Below, in pieces: positions 17,889-26,270 of a DNA stretch of 64,000 bases (positions within the stretch are counted from its first letter, which is position 1; every line of letters starts with the position of its first letter). This DNA comes from 55-13 sp964501275 (lineage in GTDB: Bacteria > Armatimonadota > Fimbriimonadia > Fimbriimonadales > Fimbriimonadaceae), in the NCBI GenBank assembly GCA_964501275.1, contig CAZCSP010000002.1, forward strand, positions 1-64,000. Reading direction: 5' to 3'. A program made the position numbers and the translations under genes. The notes beneath the pieces were generated by a model. The model was given only the letters and a program-made list of their open reading frames with translations, was not told the DNA's origin and ran no database searches.

Positions 17889-18182
17889 ATGGCAAAGGTT
17901 GGACTACTTGTAAGGCTGGAAGCCAAACCCGGCCACGAGGCGGAAGTGGAAGCGTTTCTCCATGAAGGCCTAGGCTTGGCCTTGAACGAACCGGGCACAA
18001 GGTCGTAGTATGCGCTGAAGTTTGGCGAGAGGTCGTTTGGAATTTTCGACACCTTTGACGAAGAAGACGGTCGAGCCGCCCACCTATCCGGCCCCATCGC
18101 CCAAGCCCTCCTCCACAACGCCCCCCTCCTCCTGGCCCAAGCTCCCCAGATCGAGATGCTGGATGTTCTTGCTAAGAAGTAG
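17889..18182 (+). pseudogene. Antibiotic biosynthesis monooxygenase (ABM)-like gene with in-frame TAG
   Basis: A 98-codon frame starting MAKVGLLVRLEAKPGHEAEV and ending LDVLAKK has the length and sequence of the small ABM-domain family. Codon 40 (18006-18008) is TAG, and the frame continues on both sides without any shift: before it EPGTRS, after it YALKFGERSFGIFDTF. In relatives I recall, this position is Trp, so a single TGG-to-TAG change explains it. The downstream half keeps normal codon use, implying a recent lesion, read-through, or a sequencing error. No product beyond 39 residues is expected otherwise. Confidence 0.75.
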
Positions 18183-18192
18183 GCGAAAGGGT

Positions 18193-18521
18193 GTCACGCA
18201 AAGACGCCAAGACCGCAAATGGGAAAGCGTTTGGACTGCCTCACGGTAATCGACCACGGAGTGGTCTCATCCAGTAGCCAGGCGGTCGAAGACCCCTGGA
18301 GAGGCCCCAACCAAACCCGACCACGGAGTGGTCGCATCTCTGTAGCCGTATAGCTTGTACCCAGGGATACGGTCCACCGGCTGGCAGGGTGGGACTCCTC
18401 CGGAGTCCGGGAATACGGGTTTCGGCTACCAGGGGTCTGCGACGCCCTGGCTACTGGATGAGACCACTCCGTGGTCGATTGCCCTTAGGCAGACCAAAAC
18501 CCTTTGCGACCTTTGCGTGAA
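18193..18521. repeat. Nested inverted repeat: CGCAAAG arms around a GACCACGGAGTGGTC element
   Basis: Fills the gap between the ABM pseudogene and aroA. Outer arms GTCACGCAAAGACGCC (18193 on) and the complementary type ending TTTGCGTGA (18503-18521) enclose an inner inverted repeat: 18248-18284 pairs with 18443-18480 over 37 of 38 bases. The inner arm begins with the palindrome GACCACGGAGTGGTC, which occurs once more at about 18322. No gene or RNA signature is visible. Confidence 0.8.
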
Positions 18522-18533
18522 AAATCCAATGGT

Positions 18534-19883
18534 TCAATCCAAGCCCGCCAACCGCCGCAACTCATCCTCAAACCCTGGGAAGCTTGTCGCAATCGACTCG
18601 GCTCCCTCGATCACCGTCTCTCCCTCCGCCGCCAGCCCCGCGACCGCAAACGCCATCGCAATGCGGTGGTCGTGATGGGCCTCAATGAGCGCACCCCGAA
18701 GCTTCACCGGACCCTGGATCGCCATGCCGTCTTCAAAGGTCTCCACCTCCGCCCCCATATCACGTAAGCCCTTCGCGACCAGTTCGATGCGGTCGCTCTC
18801 CTTGATTCTCAGCTCCCTGGCATCCCGAATCACCGTCTCCCCCTCGCATTGGGTAGCCAAAACCGCGAGGACCGGGATCTCGTCGATCAGCCTGGGGACC
18901 AACGCGCCCTCGATGGTGAACGCCCGCTTTTTCTCAAACGGCGCGGCCACCACCACATCCGCTACCGGCTCCCCCAATTCCGACCGCTCCTCATCCAAAA
19001 TGCAAGGAATCCCCGCTTCCAGGAACACATCCAGAATCCCCGTTCGGGAAGGGTTCACGCTAAGGTCTTTGATCTCGATTCGAGAAGTCGACAGAATCGC
19101 CGCCGCGACCATGAAGAACGCCGCACTGCTGATATCCCCCGGAACCGTGAACTCAAACGGATTCAACTGAGAACCGCCCACAACCCCCGCCCGCCAAGCC
19201 GCCGCTTCGGGAAGATCAGGAGAGTCGAAGTCGATCTCCTCAACGAACCGCCCGTCGATGATCGCCCCTCGCCTGGCCCTCACGCCCAAAGCCGTCAGCA
19301 TCCGCTCGGTATGGTCGCGGCTGAGGCTGGGCTCATTCACCCAGGTCTCCCCCTCCGCCCGAAGCCCCGCCAGCAACGTACAACTCTTAATCTGTGCGCT
19401 GGCTACCGGGCTCTGGTAGTCGATCCCCCGCAACTGCGAACTCCCCTTCACCCGCAAAGGCGGCGTATCCCCCTCCACCGTCGCCCCCATCAAGCGCAAC
19501 GGCTCCGCGATCCGCTTCATCGGACGCTTGGATAAGGAAGCATCGCCGACCATCGTCACATCCAAATCCCGACTCGCGATCAGGCCGCTCATCAGCCGCA
19601 TGGTGGTCCCGCTGTTGCCGCAGTCCAAAGGCTCGGTCGGCTGGGTCCACTCGGGAGCGGGGATCAGCTTGACTTCAGTCGGGCTCAAACGCTCGAACCG
19701 CAAACCCATCTGACCCAAGCCCCGCAAAGTCGCCTCGCAGTCTTCCCCGTTCAAAGGCATTCGTACCACCGACTCGCCGGTTGCCGCCGCCCCGAACATG
19801 TAGGCGCGGTGGGTGAGGGACTTGTCGCTGGGCGGACGGAACACGCCCCGCAAGGCCGCCACTGGTTGAACCGTCATCCTCAC
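18534..19883 (-). CDS. aroA: 3-phosphoshikimate 1-carboxyvinyltransferase (EPSP synthase)
   Basis: Shikimate-pathway enzyme joining PEP and shikimate 3-phosphate, cytoplasmic, 449 residues. Visible active-site stretches: PPSDKSLTHRAYM, DCGNSGTTMRLMSGL, SAQIKSC, and RIKESDRI with the catalytic Asp/Glu region before DHRIAMAFAVAG. The GTG start overlaps the stop of tyrA (GTGA); an ATG two codons later is the alternative. Position directly after tyrA makes an aromatic amino acid pair. Confidence 0.95.
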   Translation of the reverse strand: MRMTVQPVAALRGVFRPPSDKSLTHRAYMFGAAATGESVVRMPLNGEDCEATLRGLGQMGLRFERLSPTEVKLIPAPEWTQPTEPLDCGNSGTTMRLMSGLIASRDLDVTMVGDASLSKRPMKRIAEPLRLMGATVEGDTPPLRVKGSSQLRGIDYQSPVASAQIKSCTLLAGLRAEGETWVNEPSLSRDHTERMLTALGVRARRGAIIDGRFVEEIDFDSPDLPEAAAWRAGVVGGSQLNPFEFTVPGDISSAAFFMVAAAILSTSRIEIKDLSVNPSRTGILDVFLEAGIPCILDEERSELGEPVADVVVAAPFEKKRAFTIEGALVPRLIDEIPVLAVLATQCEGETVIRDARELRIKESDRIELVAKGLRDMGAEVETFEDGMAIQGPVKLRGALIEAHHDHRIAMAFAVAGLAAEGETVIEGAESIATSFPGFEDELRRLAGLD

Positions 19884-20695
19884 TTCTGCTCCTCCTTCGC
19901 CCGCTTAGCCTCTTCAAAAAACTGCAACAACCCCTCCGAATCTCCTTGATCCAACAACTTGCGCAACGCCTCCAACTCCTCTCCAAATCTCTCCAAAACC
20001 CGCGAAACCTCCTCTCTGTTTCCTTCCAATATCTGGCTCCACAGCTTGGGATCGACTCCGCCTACTCGGGTTAAATCCTTCCAGGAGCCTGCGGATGCCT
20101 CTGTAGAATCCAAATCCGCGGCTAATCGCACCAAAACCGCCGCCAAGGCGTGGGGGAGGTGGCTGAGGAGGGCGACATCGCGGTCGTGGCGGTCGGCCTT
20201 CAATCGAACCGGCGTCGCGCCCATCTCTTTCACTAACTTCTCGACCCTCTGGATCGCCCCTGAGTAGGTGAAGGAGGCAGGTGTGATGATCCATTTCGCT
20301 CCCCGGAACATCCATGCCGAGGCGTACTGCGGACCGGACTTTTCGTGCCCCGCCATGGGGTGGCCGGGGACGAACATCTCGTCCCGGTTCTTTTCCAGCC
20401 ACCGCACAATGGCCCCTTTGACGCTGGTGCAATCCGTCGCCAAGGAGTGTTTGGGTTTGGCCGCCATCACCTGGTCCAACACCGACTCCACGATTCCTGG
20501 GGGGACGCAGATGAAGGTGATGTCCGACTTTGCGACCTCTTCCAGAGATAGCAGTTCATTAACGCAGCCTCTTTCAAGGGCGATTTGGGCCGATTTCAAA
20601 TCGGGCTCGAAGCCGATAACCCGATGTGTGTTGGAGCGGCAGGCAAGGCCGATGGAACCTCCGATCAACCCGCAACCCACGATGCCAACCGTCAT
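19880..20695 (-). CDS. tyrA: Prephenate dehydrogenase
   Basis: Oxidative decarboxylation of prephenate (or arogenate) in tyrosine synthesis, 271 residues. The Rossmann fingerprint GCGLIGGSIGLA is at the N-terminus, followed by DCTSVKG and the His of PGHPMAGHEKSGP. The helical C-terminal domain carries HDRDVALLSHLPHALA. There is no ACT domain, so allosteric control by tyrosine through such a domain is not expected. It lies 3 bp downstream of the beta-glucosidase gene and overlaps aroA. Confidence 0.92.
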   Translation of the reverse strand: MTVGIVGCGLIGGSIGLACRSNTHRVIGFEPDLKSAQIALERGCVNELLSLEEVAKSDITFICVPPGIVESVLDQVMAAKPKHSLATDCTSVKGAIVRWLEKNRDEMFVPGHPMAGHEKSGPQYASAWMFRGAKWIITPASFTYSGAIQRVEKLVKEMGATPVRLKADRHDRDVALLSHLPHALAAVLVRLAADLDSTEASAGSWKDLTRVGGVDPKLWSQILEGNREEVSRVLERFGEELEALRKLLDQGDSEGLLQFFEEAKRAKEEQK

Positions 20696-20698
20696 CGG

Positions 20699-22048
20699 CT
20701 AGGTACTCGCCAGGGTCGGGGCCAGGGAGTTCGCCTTGATGATCTCCCGGTACATATGCGCCGAGTCCTTCAGCGTGCGAACCTGGGTCTGGTAGTCCAC
20801 ATGGACGATGCCAAATCGCTTGGAGTAGCCAAACGCCCACTCGAAGTTGTCCAGGAAGCTCCAAACGAAATAGCCCGACAGCTTCGTGCCCTCGTCGATA
20901 GCCTGCCTCGCCGCCTCCAGATAGAGCTGGAGGAACTTCATCCGCCGCAGATCATGAACCCGCCCACCTTCCACCGGATAGTCGTAGGCGCAGCCGTTCT
21001 CGGTGATGAAAATCTCATCCGGATTCCAACGTTTTTGGGAGTAAACCAGGGTCTCGCGCAGAGACTTGGGGAGGACCATCCAGCCCATGTCTGTATGCTC
21101 TACCTCCGGCAAGTCGATCTGCTCCGCCTGGTTAGGGGCGTTCTCGTTGTATCGCACGTGGGGCGCGACATAGAAATTGAGGCCCATGAAGTCCGTCTTC
21201 TGGGACACCAGCTTCCGTTCCTGCTCCGTGAACTCGGGCATCAGATAGGTGCGCTTGAGATACTCGGGGTAATCGCCGAAGTAGATCGGGTCCAGGAACC
21301 AGCCGTTCATCCAGTCGTTCTGCTGAGAAGAGGCTTGTCGGTCGAGTTCGGAATCAGGATCGAGCGGGGGGTGGTGTTGATGGTTGGTGGTCATCCCAAT
21401 CTTGCCACCCTGGTTCAGCGCCCGATACCGAGCCACCGCCTCCCCATGCCCCAACAAAAGCCCATGCCCCACTTTGAACGCCAGTTCCTGGTCGCGCAGT
21501 CCGGGAGCATGGGCGGCTGCCTCATGCCCCAAGAAGGCGTAGCACCAGGGCTCGTTGTGGGTGATCCAGAACTTGATGCGGTCGCCGAACGATCGGAAAC
21601 ATAGCTCGGCGTAGTCGCCAAAGACTTTGCCTGCATCGGGATTGGTCCAGCCTCCGGCGTCGTGGAGGGCTTGGGGGTAGTCCCAGTGGAAGAGGGTCGC
21701 GGCGGGTTGAATCCCCTTCTCTAAGAGGGCGTCAATCAGGCGGTTGTAGAAGTCGATCCCCTTCTGATTGACGGCTCCCTTGCCCTCGGGAAGCAAGCGG
21801 GGCCAGGCGATAGAGAAGCGGTATGCCTGGAGCCCAACCTCGGCCATCAGGGCGACATCCTCTAGGTAGCGATGATAGTGGTCGCAGGCGACATCGCCTG
21901 TGTCCCCGTTGTCAACCAGGCCGGGCGTGTGGCTAAAGGTGTCCCACACCGACCGCCCCCGGCCATCCTCGTTTACCGCTCCCTCAATCTGATAACTGGC
22001 GGTCGCCGCGCCCCAAAGGAATCCGCGCGGGAAATCTAGTTCGCCCAT
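20699..22048 (-). CDS. bglB: GH1 beta-glucosidase
   Basis: Cytoplasmic family 1 glycosidase, 449 residues, hydrolysing beta-glucosides such as cellobiose. The N-terminal FLWGAATASYQIEGA, acid/base THNEPWC and nucleophile ITENGCAY are all present, as is the C-terminal YFVWSFLDNFEW. No signal peptide. It is the first gene of a three-gene set with tyrA and aroA, an unusual combination suggesting a shared transcript rather than a shared pathway. The promoter should lie in or beyond the inverted repeat at 22062-22236. Confidence 0.95.
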   Translation of the reverse strand: MGELDFPRGFLWGAATASYQIEGAVNEDGRGRSVWDTFSHTPGLVDNGDTGDVACDHYHRYLEDVALMAEVGLQAYRFSIAWPRLLPEGKGAVNQKGIDFYNRLIDALLEKGIQPAATLFHWDYPQALHDAGGWTNPDAGKVFGDYAELCFRSFGDRIKFWITHNEPWCYAFLGHEAAAHAPGLRDQELAFKVGHGLLLGHGEAVARYRALNQGGKIGMTTNHQHHPPLDPDSELDRQASSQQNDWMNGWFLDPIYFGDYPEYLKRTYLMPEFTEQERKLVSQKTDFMGLNFYVAPHVRYNENAPNQAEQIDLPEVEHTDMGWMVLPKSLRETLVYSQKRWNPDEIFITENGCAYDYPVEGGRVHDLRRMKFLQLYLEAARQAIDEGTKLSGYFVWSFLDNFEWAFGYSKRFGIVHVDYQTQVRTLKDSAHMYREIIKANSLAPTLAST

Positions 22049-22061
22049 GGGTTCTTATTGT

Positions 22062-22236
22062 GGCAGAGACGGCGTTGCGGCGTTTGGTGTTGGGCATTGG
22101 GTTTTGGGGAAGGGTTGATCTAACTTATCTGACACATCCGACATATCTGCCTGGTCAGTCAGATCTGTCCGATCAGACCGATAAGTCCGATTTCCCCAAA
22201 ACCGCAATGCCGAAACACCGCAACGCCGTCTCTGCC
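22062..22236. repeat. Nested inverted repeat between bglB and the UPF0182 gene
   Basis: Outer arms of about 48 bp, left starting GGCAGAGACGGCGTTGCGG and right its near-complement ending at 22236, are built from GGCGTT/GGCATTGGG units. Inside, ACTTATCTGACACATCCG (22129 on) pairs with a complementary stretch near 22165-22198. It occupies the entire gap and ends 4 bp from the next gene's stop. Confidence 0.85.
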
Positions 22237-22240
22237 GTTC

Positions 22241-25051
22241 CTACCCTCCCGCCATCTCCTTCAACCGATCTCTCGCCTGCTTCTGCAACTCCCCGTACCG
22301 GGCGAAGTCTCCGTTTCGCAGAGCCTCCTCGGCTTGATCGAGCAGTTTCAGGGCTTCCCTGACCTCTTGCACTTGCGGCGTTTGATCCGTCGGCTGGGTT
22401 GTGGTTGTCCCTGGCGGAGTTGGGCCGGTTGGGGGAGGCGTGATCTTGGCTCCTGCGCCGAACAACTTGTTCAGAGCCTCTTCATAGGTATCCCCCACCA
22501 CGATCTTGTCCTTCAGCGCCAGGATCACTTTGCGAAGCTCCGGTTTGGTCTGGCCAGTGGTGCGGCTTTCGAGGAACAGCGGCTCCACATACATGACGCT
22601 CTGGCCAATCGGGATCACCAACAGGTTCCCCGGACGGAGTTCGCTCTGGTCGTTGCTGAGCAGGCGGTTCATGTTGGAGATCGTCTCGTTCTGGTTGAAG
22701 CGAGAGTCCATGAGGTCGGGGCCATCGATCAGACTGCCCCTGGAATACTTGTAAAGCACCAGCTTGCCCAGCGACCCCGGATCGCAGAGCGCAGCCAGCC
22801 ATCCCGCCATGTTCCCCTTCTCCCGAGGAGTGAAGGGCAGGATCTGCATGAAGCCCTCTTTCCCTTCGTCGGGGAGCTTCATCATCACGTAGTAGGGCTT
22901 CATCTGCTCCCGGTTTCCACTCTCGCTCCGCTGGAAGGGGATATCCCAAGCGTCGCCGTTGTTGATAAAGCTCGTCGTATCCGTGACGTGGTATTGCTGG
23001 AGCTTGTAGGCTTGCAGTTGCAGGAGGTCTTCGGGATACCGTAAGTGCGCATCCAGACCCTCCGGGAACTCGGAGAAGTCCTGTACCAGCTTGGGATAGA
23101 TCTTGCGATACGCCTTGAGAATCGGATCGTCGGCATCGATGGCGTAGGCCTTTACCTCTCCGCTATAGGCGTCGATGGTGGCCTTTACCGAGTTGCGGAT
23201 GTAGTTGATCCGATCCGTGTAGCCCGGCGTCATGTCGCTGTAGGGCATGGTGGAACTGGTGGTGTAGCCATCCAAAATCCAAACCAGTCGCCCTTTGTGG
23301 ATCACGAGATAGGGGTCGTCGTCGAACTTGAGGAACGGGTAGATGCGGCTGGCCCGGCTGAGAACCGAACGGTGCATCAGCAGGCGGCTGGCGCCGGTAA
23401 TGTTCTGACTGACCAGCAGGTTGCCATCGCCCAAGATGAAGGAGAACGCTAGTTTAGCGAACATCCCGCCGATGGGAATCCCTCGCTGGCCGGTCCAGCG
23501 ATAGGTCACCGCCTTGTCCTCTATCAGGTAGTCGAACTCATCGACCTTCGTATCGACGAGGGCGTACTGGTCGTCGTCGCCATAGCCCAGATTGCGGAAG
23601 TCGCTGAAGTAGATGCGCGGCTCGTCGATCTTCAGTTCGGGCGGCGACACCGGCGGCAGGTCGCTCACGAGGAACTTGGGCTGGCCGTCGGCAAGCGCCG
23701 TGTTGACCTGGGACACCACGACGCCAAACCCGTGGGTGTATTGCAGACGGGTGTTGACCCAGGACCGGGCGTTGGCATCCAACCCGTTGATCTGGATGTC
23801 TCGCGGGGACAGCATCACCATGCGCGGCTTTCCACCTACGATGTAGCGGTCGATGTCCACGTCGTTGAAGGTGTAGTACCGCCGGAAGCTTTGGGTGCCG
23901 TCGAAGCTGCGGCGGATGATCCTGGGGTCCCAAAGCCGCATATTGCTGAGGGTGTTCTCCGCTTCCTTGACTTCGGCAGGGGTCGGGGCGTCCTCCACCT
24001 TGAAGTCGCGCACGTCGATCTTGTCCAGGCCGTAGGCGAAGCGGGTCATCTCAATGGCGTGCTTCACATAAGGCCCCTCCTTCGCGATCTTGTCCGGCTC
24101 TACAGCAAAGCGCTGAATGATGGACGGAATCAATGCGATGCCGACCAGGTAGGTGACGCCCAACAGAAGGCCCGCTCCAATCGTGAACTTATAAGGCACC
24201 TTCGCCCGAACGGTTGCCAACGACACGAGCGCGACCAGGAACGAGGCGACGGCCACCGCTTTCATCGCCGCCAACTCCGACATCGCCGAGTAGCCCGCTC
24301 CGGTGAACTGGGCGCTGGGGATCGTACCGAAAGCGTAGGTGCCCAACCAGTTTTGGACGCCGAAGGCGATCGCGGTCACGGCGATCAGGATGGAGATATG
24401 CAGCCGTACTTGGGGTTTGCCGAGTTCGATTCTGGCCAAGGTCGCCAGCATCTGGAGCCCGATGTAAACCGCCATCGTGACGACCGTGATCGTCACCGCA
24501 AGGCCCAGTGTAAACCCGGCAAGGGCCTGGAACCAAGGCAATTTGAAGGCATAGAAACCAAGGTCCAGCCCCAGTAAAGGATCTTTCTGTCCAAAGGGGA
24601 CCGCGTTTCGACTCAACAGCCAACTCTGCCAATGCCCCGCCAGGCTTGCGCCGGAGAACAGCGCGAAGACGACGGATACCACTTTGACAAGCGTCACGCC
24701 TGAGGTCTGGAGCCAGCCCATCGCGTTCGTGACGATCCGTTGGCCGAAGTTGACCGGGCGGTCGAAGTAGACCATGCTCTGGTTCAGGGCGGTGCGGAGG
24801 CTGAAGTAGAACGCGAGGAGGGAGATAACAAACCCGATCACGAACAGGGTCCCTTGAGTGCCATAGCCGATGGTCATAACCTCGGGGTGGCGGGCGTCGT
24901 GGGCGAACCAGAGATAGTCCGTGTAGGGCTTGAGCGCGGCCATCAGGAAGATAACCACCAGCAGGACCACCCCGCATCCGCAACCGCGTCGCGCCACCTG
25001 CCTCACTTTGGCTGGATCGAGTTCGATGGGGGGAATGCCGTTCTGGTCCAT
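22241..25051 (-). CDS. UPF0182 family membrane protein
   Basis: 936 residues from the ATG at 25051 (MDQNGIPPIE); the open frame extends upstream without homology. Seven predicted membrane helices occupy the first 310 residues, starting with VVLLVVIFLMAALKPYTDYLWF, followed by a large soluble domain with NLGYGDDDQYALVDTKVDEFDY and TYRWTGQRGIPIGG, typical of UPF0182. The C-terminal 100 residues hold a Pro/Thr-rich linker and a short helical segment. The family is widespread in actinobacteria, cyanobacteria and related groups, and its role is unknown. Confidence 0.9.
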   Translation of the reverse strand: MDQNGIPPIELDPAKVRQVARRGCGCGVVLLVVIFLMAALKPYTDYLWFAHDARHPEVMTIGYGTQGTLFVIGFVISLLAFYFSLRTALNQSMVYFDRPVNFGQRIVTNAMGWLQTSGVTLVKVVSVVFALFSGASLAGHWQSWLLSRNAVPFGQKDPLLGLDLGFYAFKLPWFQALAGFTLGLAVTITVVTMAVYIGLQMLATLARIELGKPQVRLHISILIAVTAIAFGVQNWLGTYAFGTIPSAQFTGAGYSAMSELAAMKAVAVASFLVALVSLATVRAKVPYKFTIGAGLLLGVTYLVGIALIPSIIQRFAVEPDKIAKEGPYVKHAIEMTRFAYGLDKIDVRDFKVEDAPTPAEVKEAENTLSNMRLWDPRIIRRSFDGTQSFRRYYTFNDVDIDRYIVGGKPRMVMLSPRDIQINGLDANARSWVNTRLQYTHGFGVVVSQVNTALADGQPKFLVSDLPPVSPPELKIDEPRIYFSDFRNLGYGDDDQYALVDTKVDEFDYLIEDKAVTYRWTGQRGIPIGGMFAKLAFSFILGDGNLLVSQNITGASRLLMHRSVLSRASRIYPFLKFDDDPYLVIHKGRLVWILDGYTTSSTMPYSDMTPGYTDRINYIRNSVKATIDAYSGEVKAYAIDADDPILKAYRKIYPKLVQDFSEFPEGLDAHLRYPEDLLQLQAYKLQQYHVTDTTSFINNGDAWDIPFQRSESGNREQMKPYYVMMKLPDEGKEGFMQILPFTPREKGNMAGWLAALCDPGSLGKLVLYKYSRGSLIDGPDLMDSRFNQNETISNMNRLLSNDQSELRPGNLLVIPIGQSVMYVEPLFLESRTTGQTKPELRKVILALKDKIVVGDTYEEALNKLFGAGAKITPPPTGPTPPGTTTTQPTDQTPQVQEVREALKLLDQAEEALRNGDFARYGELQKQARDRLKEMAGG

Positions 25052-25160
25052 CCCCACGTTATACTTGGTTTGGCGGTACGGGGTTTCAGAACTCCAGCGT
25101 AGGCGGCGCAATGCATCCGCCGCCTAGAGAGGCAATCTCAAAACCAGGGAAAGACCATTT

Positions 25161-25255
25161 ACCACGGAGAAACAAAGAAACCAAGGCCGCAAAGGTGAGT
25201 TCTCTGTTTGCCGCCTTTCCTTTGCGCTTCTTTGTTCCTTTGTTTCTTTGTGGTG
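25161..25255. repeat. Inverted repeat with AAACAAAGAAACCAAGG arms
   Basis: ACCACGGAGAAACAAAG (25161 on) pairs with the stretch ending TTTCTTTGTGGTG at 25255; CCGCAAAGG and CCTTTGCG form the inner stem. It lies between the UPF0182 start and the DUF4230 stop. About 60 bp on either side contain nothing recognisable. Confidence 0.7.
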
Positions 25256-25314
25256 ACAAGAACTTGGGCCGGTTGTGTCCCGTAGTTGGGTTATGAGATT
25301 AGCTCTACTGAGGC

Positions 25315-25914
25315 TCAGCCGATCACAATCTGAATATCGTTCCCGGCAATCGGCTTCAAGAACTCCGTCAGGGTCTCACGGGCAGATTTTTCCGCCTCCT
25401 GCAAAATGCCTTGCTGGATGCTCGCTTCGCGGAATCGGTTACCCGCGTCGGCCTGGGCTTTCAAGGCTAAATTGTTGTCGCGCCAGAAAAAGCCATCGTT
25501 TGCCCAATGGACCTTTGCCTCGACCTTGGGCGGCTCTATCTTGGGGCGTGGCAGGCGGACGATCAAGGTCTCGCCCTGTCGCTCGATTTGAACCTGTTTC
25601 AGATCGATGCCTGCCTCGATGGTGCCAGTTGCGGAGACGAGGGTTGAGTTGCGAGTGGTCCCGCGCACCATCGAGTCCACCCCCGGAATCGCCTTGGCCC
25701 AGTCAGCGGCATGAAGGGAGGACTGGTACTCGAAGACGTTGTCGTAGGAGTAGCGCGTGGTCCTCAGTTCTCCCAGACTCTGCACTTGGCGCAGGATGAT
25801 GGGGAGGGGAGTCGGCTGGGTTTCACCGGAGGTCCGATTGATCAGGGAGAGTCCGCCAAAAGCCGCCAAACCCACCGCCAGCCCCGAGAGCCATTTCTTC
25901 TGCCTAGGAGTCAT
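25315..25914 (-). CDS. DUF4230 family protein
   Basis: 199 residues from the ATG at 25914 (MTPRQKKWLSG); upstream in-frame codons have repeat-like composition. A single N-terminal membrane helix or signal (about 8-26) precedes the DUF4230 domain, with RQVQSLGELRTTRYSYDNVF, then IEAGIDLKQVQIER and LPRPKI, ending with a helical segment. DUF4230 proteins are small membrane-anchored proteins of unknown function in many bacteria. Nothing in the neighbourhood suggests a role. Confidence 0.8.
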   Translation of the reverse strand: MTPRQKKWLSGLAVGLAAFGGLSLINRTSGETQPTPLPIILRQVQSLGELRTTRYSYDNVFEYQSSLHAADWAKAIPGVDSMVRGTTRNSTLVSATGTIEAGIDLKQVQIERQGETLIVRLPRPKIEPPKVEAKVHWANDGFFWRDNNLALKAQADAGNRFREASIQQGILQEAEKSARETLTEFLKPIAGNDIQIVIG

Positions 25915-26091
25915 CACACCGGATACGACGCCGCTTTCCCCGAGGTTGCCTAGACACTGGTTCCTTTGGCCCAGGATGTTTGATGCGTGATGGAGGTGAT
26001 TGACGTGATGTCGTGATTGACGTGAGTGCGAGCTTTTAGGCTGGAGCCCCGGCACGAACGGGGCTGTTGCATTGTCTCGTCCACCGCCCAG

Positions 26092-26178
26092 TCCTTCGCG
26101 GCTCTTTGCGATCTTTGTGACTTTGCGTGAATTCAAAAAGCTCTCGCAAAGACGCAAAGCCCGCAAAGATTCGCAAGG
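26092..26178. repeat. Inverted repeat with CGCAAAGACGCAAAG arms
   Basis: CCTTCGCGGCTCTTTGCG (26092 on) and TTTGTGACTTTGCGTGA pair with TCGCAAAGACGCAAAG and CGCAAAGATTCGCAAGG (26144-26178). The arms match the outer arms at 18193 in type. The rest of the gap 25915-26270 holds a short GC hairpin, AGCCCCG with CGGGGCT (26045-26065), a tandem of GTGATTGACGTGA (25990-26030) and AACTCC-rich sequence near 26217-26265. No gene is visible. Confidence 0.75.
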
Positions 26179-26270
26179 CAACAAATACCATGCAACGCGC
26201 CCGAATCATCCGGGGAGTTCGGGGCTCTCTTAAACTCCAAACTCCCCCTCCAAACTCCAAAATTGACTGG

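Noticed and set aside
25051..25111. Twenty-residue N-terminal extension of the UPF0182 protein
   Set aside because: Not family-like; the ATG at 25051 fits the known N-terminus.
25315..26184. 289-residue version of the DUF4230 gene
   Set aside because: Its first 90 residues are read from an intergenic inverted repeat; ATG at 25914 gives the usual length.
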